The notes: generated by a model not told the origin, from the sequence alone. Shown: positions 37,626 through 46,782, numbered from the stretch's first letter. The stretch: DNA of 64,000 nt from Iningainema tapete BLCC-T55 (GCF_014698965.1 NZ_JACXAE010000091.1:20693-84692); one strand, 5' to 3'. Numbers and translations: made by a program.

Positions 37626-38105
37626 ATGACGAATATACCCCAACGAGGACAACAAGCACCTTTATTCTCAACTATTGATCAAGACGGCAATCAAGTGAGT
37701 TTGAGTGATTTCCTCGATCAATGGGTTGTCCTCTATTTCTACCCTAAAGATGATACTCCCGGTTGTACTGTTGAAGCTAAAGATTTTACCGAGCTAAGTA
37801 TTGACTTCAGCCAATTGGGAGCGAAAATCTTAGGTGTTAGTCCTGATTCACAAAAGACTCATTGTAAATTTATTAACAAGCATAACTTGACCATTACATT
37901 ATTAAGTGACCCAGAACATCAAGTAGCTGAAGCTTACGGCGCGTGGCGATTAAAAAAGTTCATGGGCAAGGAATACATGGGTGTTGAGCGTTCAACTTTC
38001 CTCATTGCACCTAATCAAACCATTGCCCACACCTGGGCAAAAGTCCAAGCAAAGAATCACGCAATGGCAGTACTAACCCAGTTGCGAGAGTTAACAAAAG
38101 TATAA
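37626..38105 (+). CDS. Peroxiredoxin, PrxQ/BCP type
   Basis: A 159-residue thiol peroxidase that reduces H2O2 and organic hydroperoxides. The peroxidatic Cys lies in YPKDDTPGCTVEAKDF. PrxQ proteins often have a resolving Cys five residues later (GCTxEACxF); here that position is Lys-Asp, leaving 2 of the usual 3 features and so a probable 1-Cys mechanism. The downstream WRLKKFMGKEYMGVERSTFL is typical of the BCP group. Last gene of the aldo/keto reductase trio and convergent with aminopeptidase P. Confidence 0.93.
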   Translation: MTNIPQRGQQAPLFSTIDQDGNQVSLSDFLDQWVVLYFYPKDDTPGCTVEAKDFTELSIDFSQLGAKILGVSPDSQKTHCKFINKHNLTITLLSDPEHQVAEAYGAWRLKKFMGKEYMGVERSTFLIAPNQTIAHTWAKVQAKNHAMAVLTQLRELTKV

Positions 38106-38109
38106 TTAA

Positions 38110-39969
38110 TCACAAACTACAAGCCTCTCTCAGCCACTCTGCTTCACTTGTTTCCAGGGTAGGAGCTAACTTCTCCACAATAGCTGCATAGTAATTCTCT
38201 AGCCACTGACGTTGCTTTTGATCTATTTGTTCCAAAGCGATTAGGCGTTTGTCAAAGGGAATGTATATTAAGGGTTCAAAGCCATACCAAGGGGTTTTGG
38301 TTTGATCTGTCTCACCCTGCGTGTCTGGGGTGAGGTTTTTGACTACGTAGAGGTTTTCAATCCGAATTCCGCCCCAACCTGAAGCGTAGAAACCAGGTTC
38401 AATGCTTGTCACCATACCAGGTTCCAATGGTTCAGCAGCACGCTTGCTAATTCCATTTGGTCCTTCATGAACATTTAAGAAAGCACCCACTCCATGTCCT
38501 GTACCATGACCATAGTCGAGTTCTTCCATCCACATTGCCGAACGGGCAATTCCATCTATTTGGATACCAGTAGCGCCTTTGGGAAACCGTTGCATGGCAC
38601 AATTAATATGGGCTTTTAAAACTGCTGTGTAGCGTAAAACTTGCTCGGAAGTTGGTTCGCCGACAATAATGGTTCTGGTGGCATCTGTTGTACCTCCTAA
38701 ATACTGCGCTCCAGAGTCAAGTAGGAAAAATTGACCTGGTGTGAGAAATTGATCGCGACTGGGTGTACCATAGTGGACGATGGAACTGTTGGTTCCACTG
38801 CCTGCGATCGTATTAAAACTTAAACCTTGGAAGTCGGCTTCTTGTTGATAAAATTGAGCGATCGCACCCGCTACATCAAACTCACTCAAGCGTTTTCCAC
38901 TTGCCAGCATATCCGATATCCACTTCAAGGTGCGCACCTTTGCTCGACTTGCTTTGAGATTCGCCGCCTTCATTTGCTCGACTTCCACCGCATTTTTGCG
39001 AGCCTTCATCCCTTCAATCGGATTACTAGTTTCCACAATCCGGGCATTGTCTAACAGTTGATATGTACCCATCGTTGTGTGCTTCGGATCTAAAAGTACC
39101 CGTTTCTGGTGCGCTTGTGCAATCAAAGTTTCTGCATATTGTTCATAGGGAAGCAAAGTCACATAACTTTGCAAAGCTTCCCTTGCACCTGCTTCAATGC
39201 GCTCTAAATTAGTAAATAGAAACGTTCGCTCTTGGGTAATGAGTGAATAAGCAATAAAAACTGGATTGTAAGGAACATCCCAACCGCGTAAGTTAAACAG
39301 CCACGCCACTTGATCGAGCTTAGTAATGGGGAGGATATCCGTTTTGCTTGATTGCATGGCTTCCCTCACCTTGGCTAGTTTCTGTGCTGTTGTTTCTCCA
39401 GTGACTTCATCTGGTAAGCCGAATACTTTTGAATTGCCCAAAGCAGGTATAGGTTCAGATTCCACCCAAGGACTTTGGGAACGAACAACATCCACCAAAT
39501 TTGTTTTCACTGACACAAGTTCCACGCTTGCAGATTTCAGTTGCTTTTCAAATGTCCGAAATTGCTCGACTTGGATGGTAAATGGATCGAACCCCAAGCG
39601 GAAATGAGTAGCTTCTTGCCCCAAACTTTCCAAAGTTTCAACTAAAGTTTTATGCTTTTCAAGTCCCAGCTTGGAGATTTGAACTAGAGATAAATCAACT
39701 TCTAACTCTACCTGCTCGTGGTAACGGGAATCAACAAACAACCATGCCCAATCTCGCCCCACCAGCAAATCTCCTGCAGAGCCTGTAAAGCCACTCACCC
39801 ACATCCGCCGTTGCCTTGCTTCTGGGAGATACTCATTTAAGTGTTCATCGGCAGAGGGAATCAAGTAAGCGTCCAGATTGTAGTCTTCCATCAGCGCACG
39901 TAAATTACTCAACTTCGCTTGGAGCGAACTGACAGAGGTAGGAGCAGTTGATAAGTCTAGGGGCGTCAT
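38110..39969 (-). CDS. Xaa-Pro aminopeptidase (M24B, aminopeptidase P, long form)
   Basis: A cytoplasmic metallopeptidase that removes N-terminal residues preceding proline. At 619 residues it is the long form with two creatinase N-terminal domains (about 15-320) before the pita-bread catalytic domain. Metal ligands are recognisable: LLDSGAQYLGGTTDATRTI (two Asp), GHGTGHGVGAFLNVHEGP (His), TSIEPGFY (Glu) and GIRIENLYVV (Glu). The ATG at 39969 is preferred to the TTG before it. It converges with the peroxiredoxin gene, leaving 4 bp between stops. Confidence 0.94.
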   Translation of the reverse strand: MTPLDLSTAPTSVSSLQAKLSNLRALMEDYNLDAYLIPSADEHLNEYLPEARQRRMWVSGFTGSAGDLLVGRDWAWLFVDSRYHEQVELEVDLSLVQISKLGLEKHKTLVETLESLGQEATHFRLGFDPFTIQVEQFRTFEKQLKSASVELVSVKTNLVDVVRSQSPWVESEPIPALGNSKVFGLPDEVTGETTAQKLAKVREAMQSSKTDILPITKLDQVAWLFNLRGWDVPYNPVFIAYSLITQERTFLFTNLERIEAGAREALQSYVTLLPYEQYAETLIAQAHQKRVLLDPKHTTMGTYQLLDNARIVETSNPIEGMKARKNAVEVEQMKAANLKASRAKVRTLKWISDMLASGKRLSEFDVAGAIAQFYQQEADFQGLSFNTIAGSGTNSSIVHYGTPSRDQFLTPGQFFLLDSGAQYLGGTTDATRTIIVGEPTSEQVLRYTAVLKAHINCAMQRFPKGATGIQIDGIARSAMWMEELDYGHGTGHGVGAFLNVHEGPNGISKRAAEPLEPGMVTSIEPGFYASGWGGIRIENLYVVKNLTPDTQGETDQTKTPWYGFEPLIYIPFDKRLIALEQIDQKQRQWLENYYAAIVEKLAPTLETSEAEWLREACSL

Positions 39970-40106
39970 CAATGATTGGGTTTGATACTTCGGTTTTTTT
40001 ATTCTAACTAATGAATTAAGTGCGATCGCACTTTTGTTTGTAGTAAGGGCTTCAGCCCTTAAAACCTTTGCCCTGAAACCTACTTACTAATTGACTAATT
40101 ATCCCC

Positions 40107-40493
40107 TTACTCTGGATTGCTTGCATCAGTTAATTTACCCCAGAGTATATGATCTATATCCTTCTTCGCCACATAGCGATTATTCGCTCCGGCTTTCATA
40201 TCTTCCCCTGCAGTAAATGCCTTGCGCTCCGAGTCCATTAAGTCCACATACTTACTACCATGTTCCAAGGGAGCGCCTGTTGGTAGCACCGTAATCTGTT
40301 TCATTTCGTCGCTGGAAAAACCTTTGAGTTGACTATACAACTCCTTAATCTCATAAGCGTTTAGGGGAGATTCTCCTGTTGAAGATCCCTGAAGACCGAA
40401 ATTTCTACCAGGCATTGGCTGGGATTTCAAGTCTTGCTGCCACTCATCAGGCTTTTGATCTGTTGGTTGTCCTTGTTTTTGAGTCTCAGCCAT
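40107..40493 (-). CDS. Conserved hypothetical protein
   Basis: A 128-residue hydrophilic protein, starting at the ATG at 40493 (MAETQKQGQPTDQK), which has GAGGAGA about 8 nt upstream; the ORF continues 8 codons further without a better site. The N-terminal third is low-complexity and glutamine/proline-rich. The C-terminal part (ELYSQLKGFSSDEMKQITVL, GSKYVDLMDSERKAF) looks folded and resembles uncharacterised cyanobacterial proteins. No membrane segment. Function unknown. Confidence 0.65.
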   Translation of the reverse strand: MAETQKQGQPTDQKPDEWQQDLKSQPMPGRNFGLQGSSTGESPLNAYEIKELYSQLKGFSSDEMKQITVLPTGAPLEHGSKYVDLMDSERKAFTAGEDMKAGANNRYVAKKDIDHILWGKLTDASNPE

Positions 40494-40853
40494 CGAACAT
40501 TTCTCCTCGACTGTCAAGTTAAATACACCCCTAGCCTAAACTCGGTTGCTGTGGAAAATACCCTATCCTTGGGCTTAATTCCAATCAATTTTAATTTTTT
40601 GGATTAAAATGATTTAGTACAAACCAAGTGGCTTTGTAGGAAATTGAAAAAGCTGATTACACAGCAACAGGCGTTGGCGTTAGCGCGATCGCGCTCCGCA
40701 GCAATATTTGAAACATGATGATACTGTGGATGATTTTCTGAGATGCCGTAAGAAAGAAGCGGCTGCCGAAGATGATAAAATGAATAGTGCCTTTGAAACA
40801 AAATAAAGCGCGATTGTTTTCGATAGTTCGGTTCTGATTGCTATTCTCAACAT
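40494..40853. other. Intergenic region with a HIP1-containing repeat
   Basis: About 360 bp between divergent genes. It includes GCGTTAGCGCGATCGCGCTC near 40675-40695, a common cyanobacterial palindromic repeat, and presumed promoters for both neighbours. Short minus-strand frames inside show no family resemblance. Confidence 0.5.
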
Positions 40854-41690
40854 ATGAGCTTAACCAAGTCAACTATTACAGATGAGCAGTTTGTCAAGGT
40901 GCGCTGTAGCACTGACAGCCGGACTTATTACTTCGATGCGGTTGGTGCAATGTACGCTCAACCATTAGACGAAGATGAACCCGTTCACCTTTTTGATTTT
41001 CTAGGTGTTGACATCTCCCGGTGCATTCAAGACCAAGCAACTGGACGCTGGATACTATTAAGTCGTAAAATTACGCTCTATCTCGACCCGCAAACAGGAC
41101 AGGTTTTGAAGCAGTGGCGCAATCCTTGGAGTGGCGAGACACTTGGAGTGATGCATCGCTCTTACGATTACCAAGAGTTTCCCATTCCACCTCAAATCAA
41201 AGCTGACGTTGCGCCAGAAATTTCCGCTGTTTCCTTGGATTTCAACCTGAAATTACCCAATCCACTGGCAGCAAACCCCAAATTTGCTGACTATTCCCCA
41301 GAAAAGTACGTCCAATCCGCAGATTCGTACAAATTTATTTTTCCCACCAGGTTGCTAAATCAAGAGGAAAGACCAGAGGATCATCTTGCCGTTGCCCTAT
41401 CTTACTACCGCATGGGACCTTGGGAACCGTGGATGAAAATGAAAGGCAAACCTGGTTTTTTAGTTTTAAATTATACTGGTGCTAAGGTAGATGGCTTTGA
41501 AGCCTTGCCGTCACAACTCAAAAGTCTGATAGAACAACGGATGCCTTTGTATCGAGAAGCACCTAAGTGTAAATTGGAACGGTCGATCGCCACCAGTTGG
41601 ACTCGGTTTGAAGAACAATTTGACGCCTGTCTACGTGGCGAAGAGTTCCCATTACCAGCACCAATTGTGGATGAGCCTTGCGTAGGATGA
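40854..41690 (+). CDS. DUF1838 family protein
   Basis: A 278-residue protein of the DUF1838 family, found in cyanobacteria and proteobacteria. Segments such as DFLGVDISRCIQD, LYLDPQTGQVLKQWRNPWSG, and WEPWMKMKGKPGFLVLNYTG fit the family. No signal peptide or membrane helix. No catalytic motif known. It appears monocistronic. Confidence 0.85.
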   Translation: MSLTKSTITDEQFVKVRCSTDSRTYYFDAVGAMYAQPLDEDEPVHLFDFLGVDISRCIQDQATGRWILLSRKITLYLDPQTGQVLKQWRNPWSGETLGVMHRSYDYQEFPIPPQIKADVAPEISAVSLDFNLKLPNPLAANPKFADYSPEKYVQSADSYKFIFPTRLLNQEERPEDHLAVALSYYRMGPWEPWMKMKGKPGFLVLNYTGAKVDGFEALPSQLKSLIEQRMPLYREAPKCKLERSIATSWTRFEEQFDACLRGEEFPLPAPIVDEPCVG

Positions 41691-41754
41691 TAGGAAAATT
41701 TAGTGAATGGGATCGCCCATGACTTTATTTTAGGGTAATCCCTAATAACAATCT

Positions 41755-41783
41755 TTGCTAATCCTGGTTATTTGTTCTATACT
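41755..41783 (+). promoter_or_regulatory. Putative promoter of the parDE operon
   Basis: TTGCTA (41755-41760) and TATACT (41778-41783) with a 17-bp spacer, 31 bp before the ParD-like ATG. An imperfect inverted repeat (CTATA...TATAG) overlaps the -10 region and could be the autoregulatory ParD operator. Confidence 0.55.
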
Positions 41784-41814
41784 ATAGCTAGAGATCTTAT
41801 GTATAGCCTTAACC

Positions 41815-42096
41815 ATGAATGTTTCCCTAACGCCAGAACTGGAACAGTTCGTACAACAGAAGGTTTCAAGTGGTCTATACAATTCCGCTAGTGAAGTTGT
41901 CCGCGAAGCACTAAGGCTTTTGCGTGAACAAGACATTTTGCGACAGCATCACCTAGAAGAACTCCGTAGAGAAATCGCTTTAGGTATAGAACAGGCAGAC
42001 AGAGGGCAAACCAAGCCTTTTGATGCCGAAGACCTTAAGATTCGTGTTATGAGGGCTGTTTCAGCGCAAGAACAAGGACAGCCGACACAATCATGA
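41815..42096 (+). CDS. ParD-like antitoxin (type II, CopG/RHH family)
   Basis: A 93-residue ribbon-helix-helix antitoxin. MNVSLTPELEQFVQQKVSSG and YNSASEVVREALRLLREQD are the standard ParD DNA-binding and dimerisation elements. The C-terminal part wraps the ParE partner. Its stop overlaps the toxin's start by 4 bases. Confidence 0.95.
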   Translation: MNVSLTPELEQFVQQKVSSGLYNSASEVVREALRLLREQDILRQHHLEELRREIALGIEQADRGQTKPFDAEDLKIRVMRAVSAQEQGQPTQS

Positions 42097-42404
42097 GTAG
42101 ACGGTGTGAACTTACGGAACTTGCAGATCAAGACATTTTTGAAGTGTCAGTGTACGTTGCACAAAATCTTGGTGTTGCAGCAGCACAGCGTTTCATAGAT
42201 ACAATAAATGAGAAGTTCCAGTTATTAGCAAATTCTCCTGGATTAGGGAGAAGCCGTTTGGATCTTGCCCCAGAATTGCGTAGTTTTCCTGTTGGCAAAT
42301 ATATAATCTTCTACAGACCTATATCAGAAGGTATTCTAGTAGTTCGGGTACTTCATGGCGCTCGTGACATTACCAGCATCTTTGAAGCAGAGCAAGATAG
42401 TTGA
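42093..42404 (+). CDS. ParE-like toxin (type II, RelE/ParE superfamily)
   Basis: A 103-residue toxin. ELTELADQDIFEVSVYVAQN, LLANSPGLGRSRLDLAPEL and RSFPVGKYIIFYRPISEGIL followed by VVRVLHGARDI are the ParE pattern. ParE proteins block DNA gyrase. The pair is complete, so probably functional. The ATGA overlap with the ParD gene indicates coupled translation. Confidence 0.95.
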   Translation: MSRRCELTELADQDIFEVSVYVAQNLGVAAAQRFIDTINEKFQLLANSPGLGRSRLDLAPELRSFPVGKYIIFYRPISEGILVVRVLHGARDITSIFEAEQDS

Positions 42405-42439
42405 TCGAATGTGAATTGTATCGTTATTCATTTACTATA

Positions 42440-43240
42440 CTAGCTACCAGTAGAACAGTAATATCGCTCCCCGATTTTCCAAAGCTGAAGCGCAACTATC
42501 AGAAAGAGAATACCTGCCATTGGCGATACGAAACAAAACCACAAAGGCACTAAAAAAGTATCTTCTTTTTCCAGCACTGCAAGTAGAGGAAAATAGTTCA
42601 CGCAGGCAAGCGGTATCAAAAAAGTGAAGAATCGCTGAAACCATTTACCGTAAATTGAAATAGGGTACTGAGCTGTTTCCACTCCTCCATAGGTAAGGAT
42701 ATTCATAATTTCCAGAGACTCGATAGTCCAAAATGTCAACGTTGCCTGTACAATGACGATACCAACAAAGAGTGCTACCCCTCCAATAAATGAGCTGCCC
42801 AAAAGCCACAATGTTTTTAAAGTAAAAGGAATGTGAAGCGTTGAAAATGACCACATCATCACCACAAACCCTTGAAAAAATCGTCCTATTCGCTTCAAAG
42901 TGAATTCTGTACCCAGAAGTTGCAATACTGTAGTACGCGGACGCAGCAGCAAACGATCAAAGTCACCGCTCTTAATTATTTTTCCAAAAGTATCAAATCC
43001 GCGTCCCAGTGCATCAGCACAGGCAAAAGAAATGTTGATCATCCCATAAAACAGAGCAACTTCACTCAGAGTCCACGTACCAATACTGTTAAAACGGCTA
43101 AAAAGTGCCCAGACTCCCAAAAAATCAATCACAGTTCCAAGAAGCTGCCCTACGACTTGAAGTAAGAAGGACACTTTATACTGCATTTGCGCTCTCAAAG
43201 ATACGGTGATATATCGGAGGTAGAGAAGAAAACCGTTCAC
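42440..43240 (-). CDS. ABC-2 type permease, second subunit of an exporter
   Basis: About 266 residues and six hydrophobic helices, of the ABC-2/DUF990 permease type. The preferred start is the GTG at 43240 (VNGFLLYLRYITVSL), 6 nt after AAGGAGG; the ATG two codons upstream abuts that site with no spacer. It is third in an ATPase-permease-permease operon (45046 to 42440). It belongs to the group annotated as viologen or multidrug exporters; the substrate is unknown. Confidence 0.85.
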   Translation of the reverse strand: MNGFLLYLRYITVSLRAQMQYKVSFLLQVVGQLLGTVIDFLGVWALFSRFNSIGTWTLSEVALFYGMINISFACADALGRGFDTFGKIIKSGDFDRLLLRPRTTVLQLLGTEFTLKRIGRFFQGFVVMMWSFSTLHIPFTLKTLWLLGSSFIGGVALFVGIVIVQATLTFWTIESLEIMNILTYGGVETAQYPISIYGKWFQRFFTFLIPLACVNYFPLLAVLEKEDTFLVPLWFCFVSPMAGILFLIVALQLWKIGERYYCSTGS

Positions 43241-43242
43241 AG

Positions 43243-44061
43243 TCATCCTCCTTGAATTACAAGCTTTCTTACACCCCGGTTCACAAGAATACGCCCAAGG
43301 ATCACAATGACGACTATCCAGAAAATTTGATGAAGCAATACATGAGATAGTGCATCTGGTGAAAGATTACCAGTAAAAAGACGAAAAGGTTGGTCGAGAA
43401 GTCCTGAGAATGGTAGTGCATAAACGAAAGGCTTGATCCATTCAGGAAAAAGTGGTAAAGGAACAATCATTCCGGAGAAGACAATAACGATAGTGGGAAG
43501 GATACTATTAATTCCTTCGCCAGAAAGTGTCCACATCAACGATACAGTAAGAAGCATAGTTAATGCAGATGAAAGAAGAATTGCACCGATAAAGGAGAGA
43601 AAAAAGGCAAGGAAAGAAGCAAATGACGGTGGAAAAGAAAGCGATTGCTCAGAAAGCCCTACAAGGGGAAGAATAAAAAATGCTACGCCAAGAAGAGGTA
43701 TACCACGGAGAATTAGAGGTGCTGTGCGCAGCGCTAGAGCGCGAGTAAACCAGAAATTATAAAGGTCAGTAGGTCGGATCAAGTCGTATCCTACAGCACC
43801 AGAACGTATCAACTCTTGAATCTCTCTATCACCTCCCCAAGGGACAATTGCGAACAAAAACGCTTGCCCTAACCATACATATCCTGCCGCCTCGCGAAAA
43901 GTCATAGGTTGAACAGAGGTTGTATTGGTGAAAAATGCCTCTAAAACCATGACTTTCACAAACCCCCAAAAAAGCTGAGTTGCAACCCCAGCTAAAGCAG
44001 CAGCACGATATTGTAGTAGAAGTGCAAATCTTGCCACAAACAGCGACCAATACGCTTTCAT
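43243..44061 (-). CDS. ABC-2 type permease, first subunit of an exporter
   Basis: A 272-residue six-helix permease starting at the ATG at 44061 (MKAYWSLFVARFALLLQYR), which follows AGGAGG by 8 nt and lies 1 bp after the ATPase stop; 11 upstream codons are rejected. FREAAGYVWLGQAFLFAIVP and SGMIVPLPLFPEWIKPFVYA are typical DUF990-type segments. It forms a heterodimeric channel with the next permease. Confidence 0.88.
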   Translation of the reverse strand: MKAYWSLFVARFALLLQYRAAALAGVATQLFWGFVKVMVLEAFFTNTTSVQPMTFREAAGYVWLGQAFLFAIVPWGGDREIQELIRSGAVGYDLIRPTDLYNFWFTRALALRTAPLILRGIPLLGVAFFILPLVGLSEQSLSFPPSFASFLAFFLSFIGAILLSSALTMLLTVSLMWTLSGEGINSILPTIVIVFSGMIVPLPLFPEWIKPFVYALPFSGLLDQPFRLFTGNLSPDALSHVLLHQIFWIVVIVILGRILVNRGVRKLVIQGG

Positions 44062-44062
44062 C

Positions 44063-45046
44063 TTAAAAACCTCCTGTGGCGTAAAGTTCAGCAACTATCT
44101 CTTCAATGGGTGGATTTTCCACAAACAGGTCTTCTACTTCATATTTTGAGGTAATTTGGCTAATTAAGGATGCAGCAGAAATTTTGATTGGATCGAAAGC
44201 AAGAGTTACAGTGCGACCTTCCTGAGAAATTATACTGACTCCATCTTGTGCAAATATTACATCATCGTTTTTCAGGTCTATTTTTAAGTATCGACGTGAA
44301 GAAACTTGAGAACGCAGCTTTGTCAGAGAACCATCACAAAGAATCTCACCTCCACCAATAATAATCACGCGATCGCACAATGCTTCGATATCATCCATAT
44401 CGTGGGTGGTAAGGATGGTAGTAACATTACGGGTTTTATTCAGAGCTTTGATAAATTTTCTGACGGTAAGCTTTGAAACCGCATCAAGCCCTATAGTGGG
44501 TTCATCAAGAAAAAGAATCTCAGGTTTGTGAAGCATTGCCGCCGCAAAGTCACATCGCATCCTTTGCCCAAGACTTAATTGTCTCACAGGAGTAGAGAGA
44601 AAGCTTTCCAAACCAAGAAGCTCAATCATTTCGTCGCGTGTTTTTTTATACTCCGTCTGGGGAACGCGATAAATATCTCGAAGCAAATCAAAAGACTCAA
44701 TTACTGGTAAGTCCCACCATAGTTGTGTTCTTTGACCAAACACTACTCCAATCCGACCAACATGCTGGATTCGATCTTGCCAAGGAGTTCGTCCTCCAAT
44801 TATACATTTTCCATCTGAAGGCACTAAGATGCCACTTAAAATTTTAATAGTAGTCGATTTACCAGCTCCATTTGGACCGATATACCCGACAAGTTCTCCC
44901 TGCTCAAGCGAGAACGAAACTCCTTTCAATGCATGGACTTCTTTGGTTTTTCGCTGCACAAGTCCTCGGATTGAACCGAAAAGCCCAGAGGTGCGTTCAG
45001 ACACAAAGAAAGTCTTTCTGAGATTTTCGACAAGAATGTGAGACAT
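44063..45046 (-). CDS. ABC-2 type exporter ATP-binding protein
   Basis: The 327-residue ATPase of the exporter. Walker A GPNGAGKSTT, Q-loop VVFGQRTQLWWDL (typical of this subgroup), signature LSLGQRMRCDFAAAML, Walker B ILFLDEPTIGLD, and H-loop TTHDMDDIEALCD are present. The C-terminal ~90 residues form the short extra domain seen in NodI/DrrA-like ATPases. First gene of the three-gene operon. A small-molecule efflux role is inferred from the family. Confidence 0.93.
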   Translation of the reverse strand: MSHILVENLRKTFFVSERTSGLFGSIRGLVQRKTKEVHALKGVSFSLEQGELVGYIGPNGAGKSTTIKILSGILVPSDGKCIIGGRTPWQDRIQHVGRIGVVFGQRTQLWWDLPVIESFDLLRDIYRVPQTEYKKTRDEMIELLGLESFLSTPVRQLSLGQRMRCDFAAAMLHKPEILFLDEPTIGLDAVSKLTVRKFIKALNKTRNVTTILTTHDMDDIEALCDRVIIIGGGEILCDGSLTKLRSQVSSRRYLKIDLKNDDVIFAQDGVSIISQEGRTVTLAFDPIKISAASLISQITSKYEVEDLFVENPPIEEIVAELYATGGF

Positions 45047-45079
45047 ATATCACTAATCTTTAATTGCAACGGCAGCATC

Positions 45080-45685
45080 TCAACACTTTTCTAAAATGCA
45101 AAATAGTGCTTTTGGCAGCGGGTCTAAGTTTCCTTGATAAACAGTTTCTTGTGTAGATATGAGGTTAAATCTATGCAGAAAAATTTCCTTGATTTCTTCT
45201 GATGTAAATCGATAAGGACCTGATTCACGTTGTTCTAAATGGCTAAAGCATTTAAGGAATAGATAACCTTTCGGCTTAATTAAAGTATGTACAACCTGAA
45301 CATAGTCTTGTCTTTGCTCAGGGTGGAACACATGAAAACAGCCACGGTCAAATACAAAGTCAAATTCTTCGTTAAGTTTACTATTAAGGATATCATCTTG
45401 TTGAAAGGAGATGTGCAAACCTTTTTCTTGAGCTTTTTCTTGAGCTTGCCCAATAGCTGCACCAGAAAGATCGGTGGCAGTTACTTGAAAACCGCGTTGA
45501 GCTAAGGCGATCGCCTGTGTACCAGGACCAGTACCAAGATCCAATGCCTTTCCCGTGTTAATATTCAACTTAGTTAACCCAAGCTTAAGATCTACATCAA
45601 GCTCCGGATTGAACCAAGGCATTGATTCTACTTGACCCTCTTGATATAATTTGTCCCAATCAGGAAACTCTCGTTTTTGGTTCAT
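45080..45685 (-). CDS. Class I SAM-dependent methyltransferase (TehB/TPMT-like)
   Basis: A 201-residue methyltransferase when started at ATG 45685 (MNQKREFPDWDKLYQEGQVE). An upstream in-frame ATG (45751) would overlap the neighbouring gene and adds a low-complexity asparagine/lysine stretch. The SAM-binding site is LDLGTGPGTQAIALAQRGF, then TATDLSGAAI and FDFVFDRGCFHVFHPEQR. FDRGCFH fits methyltransferases acting on small nucleophiles (thiopurine, halide or tellurite types). Its place beside an exporter may hint at detoxification, but that is a guess. Confidence 0.85.
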   Translation of the reverse strand: MNQKREFPDWDKLYQEGQVESMPWFNPELDVDLKLGLTKLNINTGKALDLGTGPGTQAIALAQRGFQVTATDLSGAAIGQAQEKAQEKGLHISFQQDDILNSKLNEEFDFVFDRGCFHVFHPEQRQDYVQVVHTLIKPKGYLFLKCFSHLEQRESGPYRFTSEEIKEIFLHRFNLISTQETVYQGNLDPLPKALFCILEKC

Positions 45686-45713
45686 TGGTTTGTTTAATTT
45701 TGAATTACTACTT

Positions 45714-46085
45714 TTATTTTTGGGCAGGTGCAACGTTGTTAACTCGCCCATTAAGTTCGCGCAGTTGTTCGTTTAACTCCCTGTGCCGTTTAAGCAAAAC
45801 TTCCAAGTCTGCCTTCGTTGCTAAATTTTCTCTGTTAGTGGGGATGAGTTGATTTACCTGATTTAAACAAGCATTCAATCCCGCCGCAAATTCATTACGG
45901 GTTATGGGGCGATCGCCTTGAACTGTGCCATTGGCGTACCCAGACAAGCAACCAGATTGGGGAGTGGCATTGCTGGGTGTTTGAGATCGCGTTTTTAATG
46001 GGTAAGAAAAAACTGTCACCAGCGCTAAGGTAGTTACGAAGGTAGCTAGATTGAGAAACCTGGCAATTGATGAAATTTTATACAT
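45714..46085 (-). CDS. Small exported SLH-domain protein resembling the N-terminus of cyanobacterial iron porins
   Basis: 123 residues. A signal or membrane segment (about 8-30; LNLATFVTTLALVTVFSYPL) is followed by half an SLH domain (CLSGYANGTVQGDRPITRNE, FAAGLNACLNQVNQLI) and a short coiled coil (ATKADLEVLLKRHRELNEQL). This is the same order as in SomA/SomB-like porins, but the beta-barrel that would follow is absent and the gene ends cleanly. It may be a peptidoglycan-binding periplasmic protein or a truncated porin relic. Confidence 0.75.
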   Translation of the reverse strand: MYKISSIARFLNLATFVTTLALVTVFSYPLKTRSQTPSNATPQSGCLSGYANGTVQGDRPITRNEFAAGLNACLNQVNQLIPTNRENLATKADLEVLLKRHRELNEQLRELNGRVNNVAPAQK

Positions 46086-46216
46086 GGTTAAAGCTTCATG
46101 CTATTTCTTCTTTTAGCCTATCAAATTAGTTCGTGGAACTTACACAGAAAATTAACCCTCGCTCGAACAGCTAAAGTAATATCACAATTAAGAGCTGATA
46201 TGTTTAAATTATGACT

Positions 46217-46765
46217 TCAATCATACGCACCTTGCCAAGCACCAATGGGTTGATTGGGCAGTTCTTGAGTATGTACTTCTTGCTGATAAATTTGGAAGCC
46301 TCGTGCAAGATAGTTTGCTAGCGCGAAAGGACCATCTAAACTACAAGTATGCACCCACACTCGAACAGCACCGATTTTCCATGCTCGTTCAACTCCAAAG
46401 CTGAGCAGGTGTCCCCCCAATCTTTGTCCAACAAACTGTCGCATGATACCAAAGTAGGCAATTTGTACATTGTGATCAGGTTGAACTTCAAGTTCAATGT
46501 ATCCTGCAGGTGTTCCGCTCACGTAAGCTACCCAGGTTTCTAGCTCTGGTCGATTTAGGTAAGCTAACCAACGCTCATAATTCCAGTCTAAGCGATCAAT
46601 CCAATACCAGTCACCACCCACACTGGTATAAAGAAAGCGACTGAATTCAGGAGAAGGTATTTTTGCTTGCTCAATTAAAAGCTTGTAGTCCCCTGGAGGA
46701 ACTGAGCGTAGTTGCTTAGGATCGAGCATTTCTAAATACCAAGTGGTAATTTCGACAAGCATGGT
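46217..46765 (-). CDS. GNAT family N-acetyltransferase
   Basis: A 182-residue acetyltransferase when started at the ATG at 46765 (MLVEITTWYLEMLDPKQLRS), 17 bp after the S10 peptidase stop. The open frame reaches 46828 (another ATG), but that would overlap the peptidase by 46 bp. The acetyl-CoA site is YFGIMRQFVGQRLGGHLLSF, followed by VRVWVHTCSLDGPFALANYL. WYWIDRLDWNYERWLAYLNR is typical of one GNAT subgroup found in proteobacteria and cyanobacteria. Substrate unknown. Last gene of a probable operon with S10 peptidase and alpha/beta hydrolase. Confidence 0.85.
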   Translation of the reverse strand, partial: TMLVEITTWYLEMLDPKQLRSVPPGDYKLLIEQAKIPSPEFSRFLYTSVGGDWYWIDRLDWNYERWLAYLNRPELETWVAYVSGTPAGYIELEVQPDHNVQIAYFGIMRQFVGQRLGGHLLSFGVERAWKIGAVRVWVHTCSLDGPFALANYLARGFQIYQQEVHTQELPNQPIGAWQGAYD

Positions 46766-46782
46766 GTAATGGTTAATTGAAG

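Noticed and set aside
43433..43762. Plus-strand frame inside the ABC permease gene
   Set aside because: Antisense shadow rich in Arg/Lys, while the opposite strand is a clear membrane permease.
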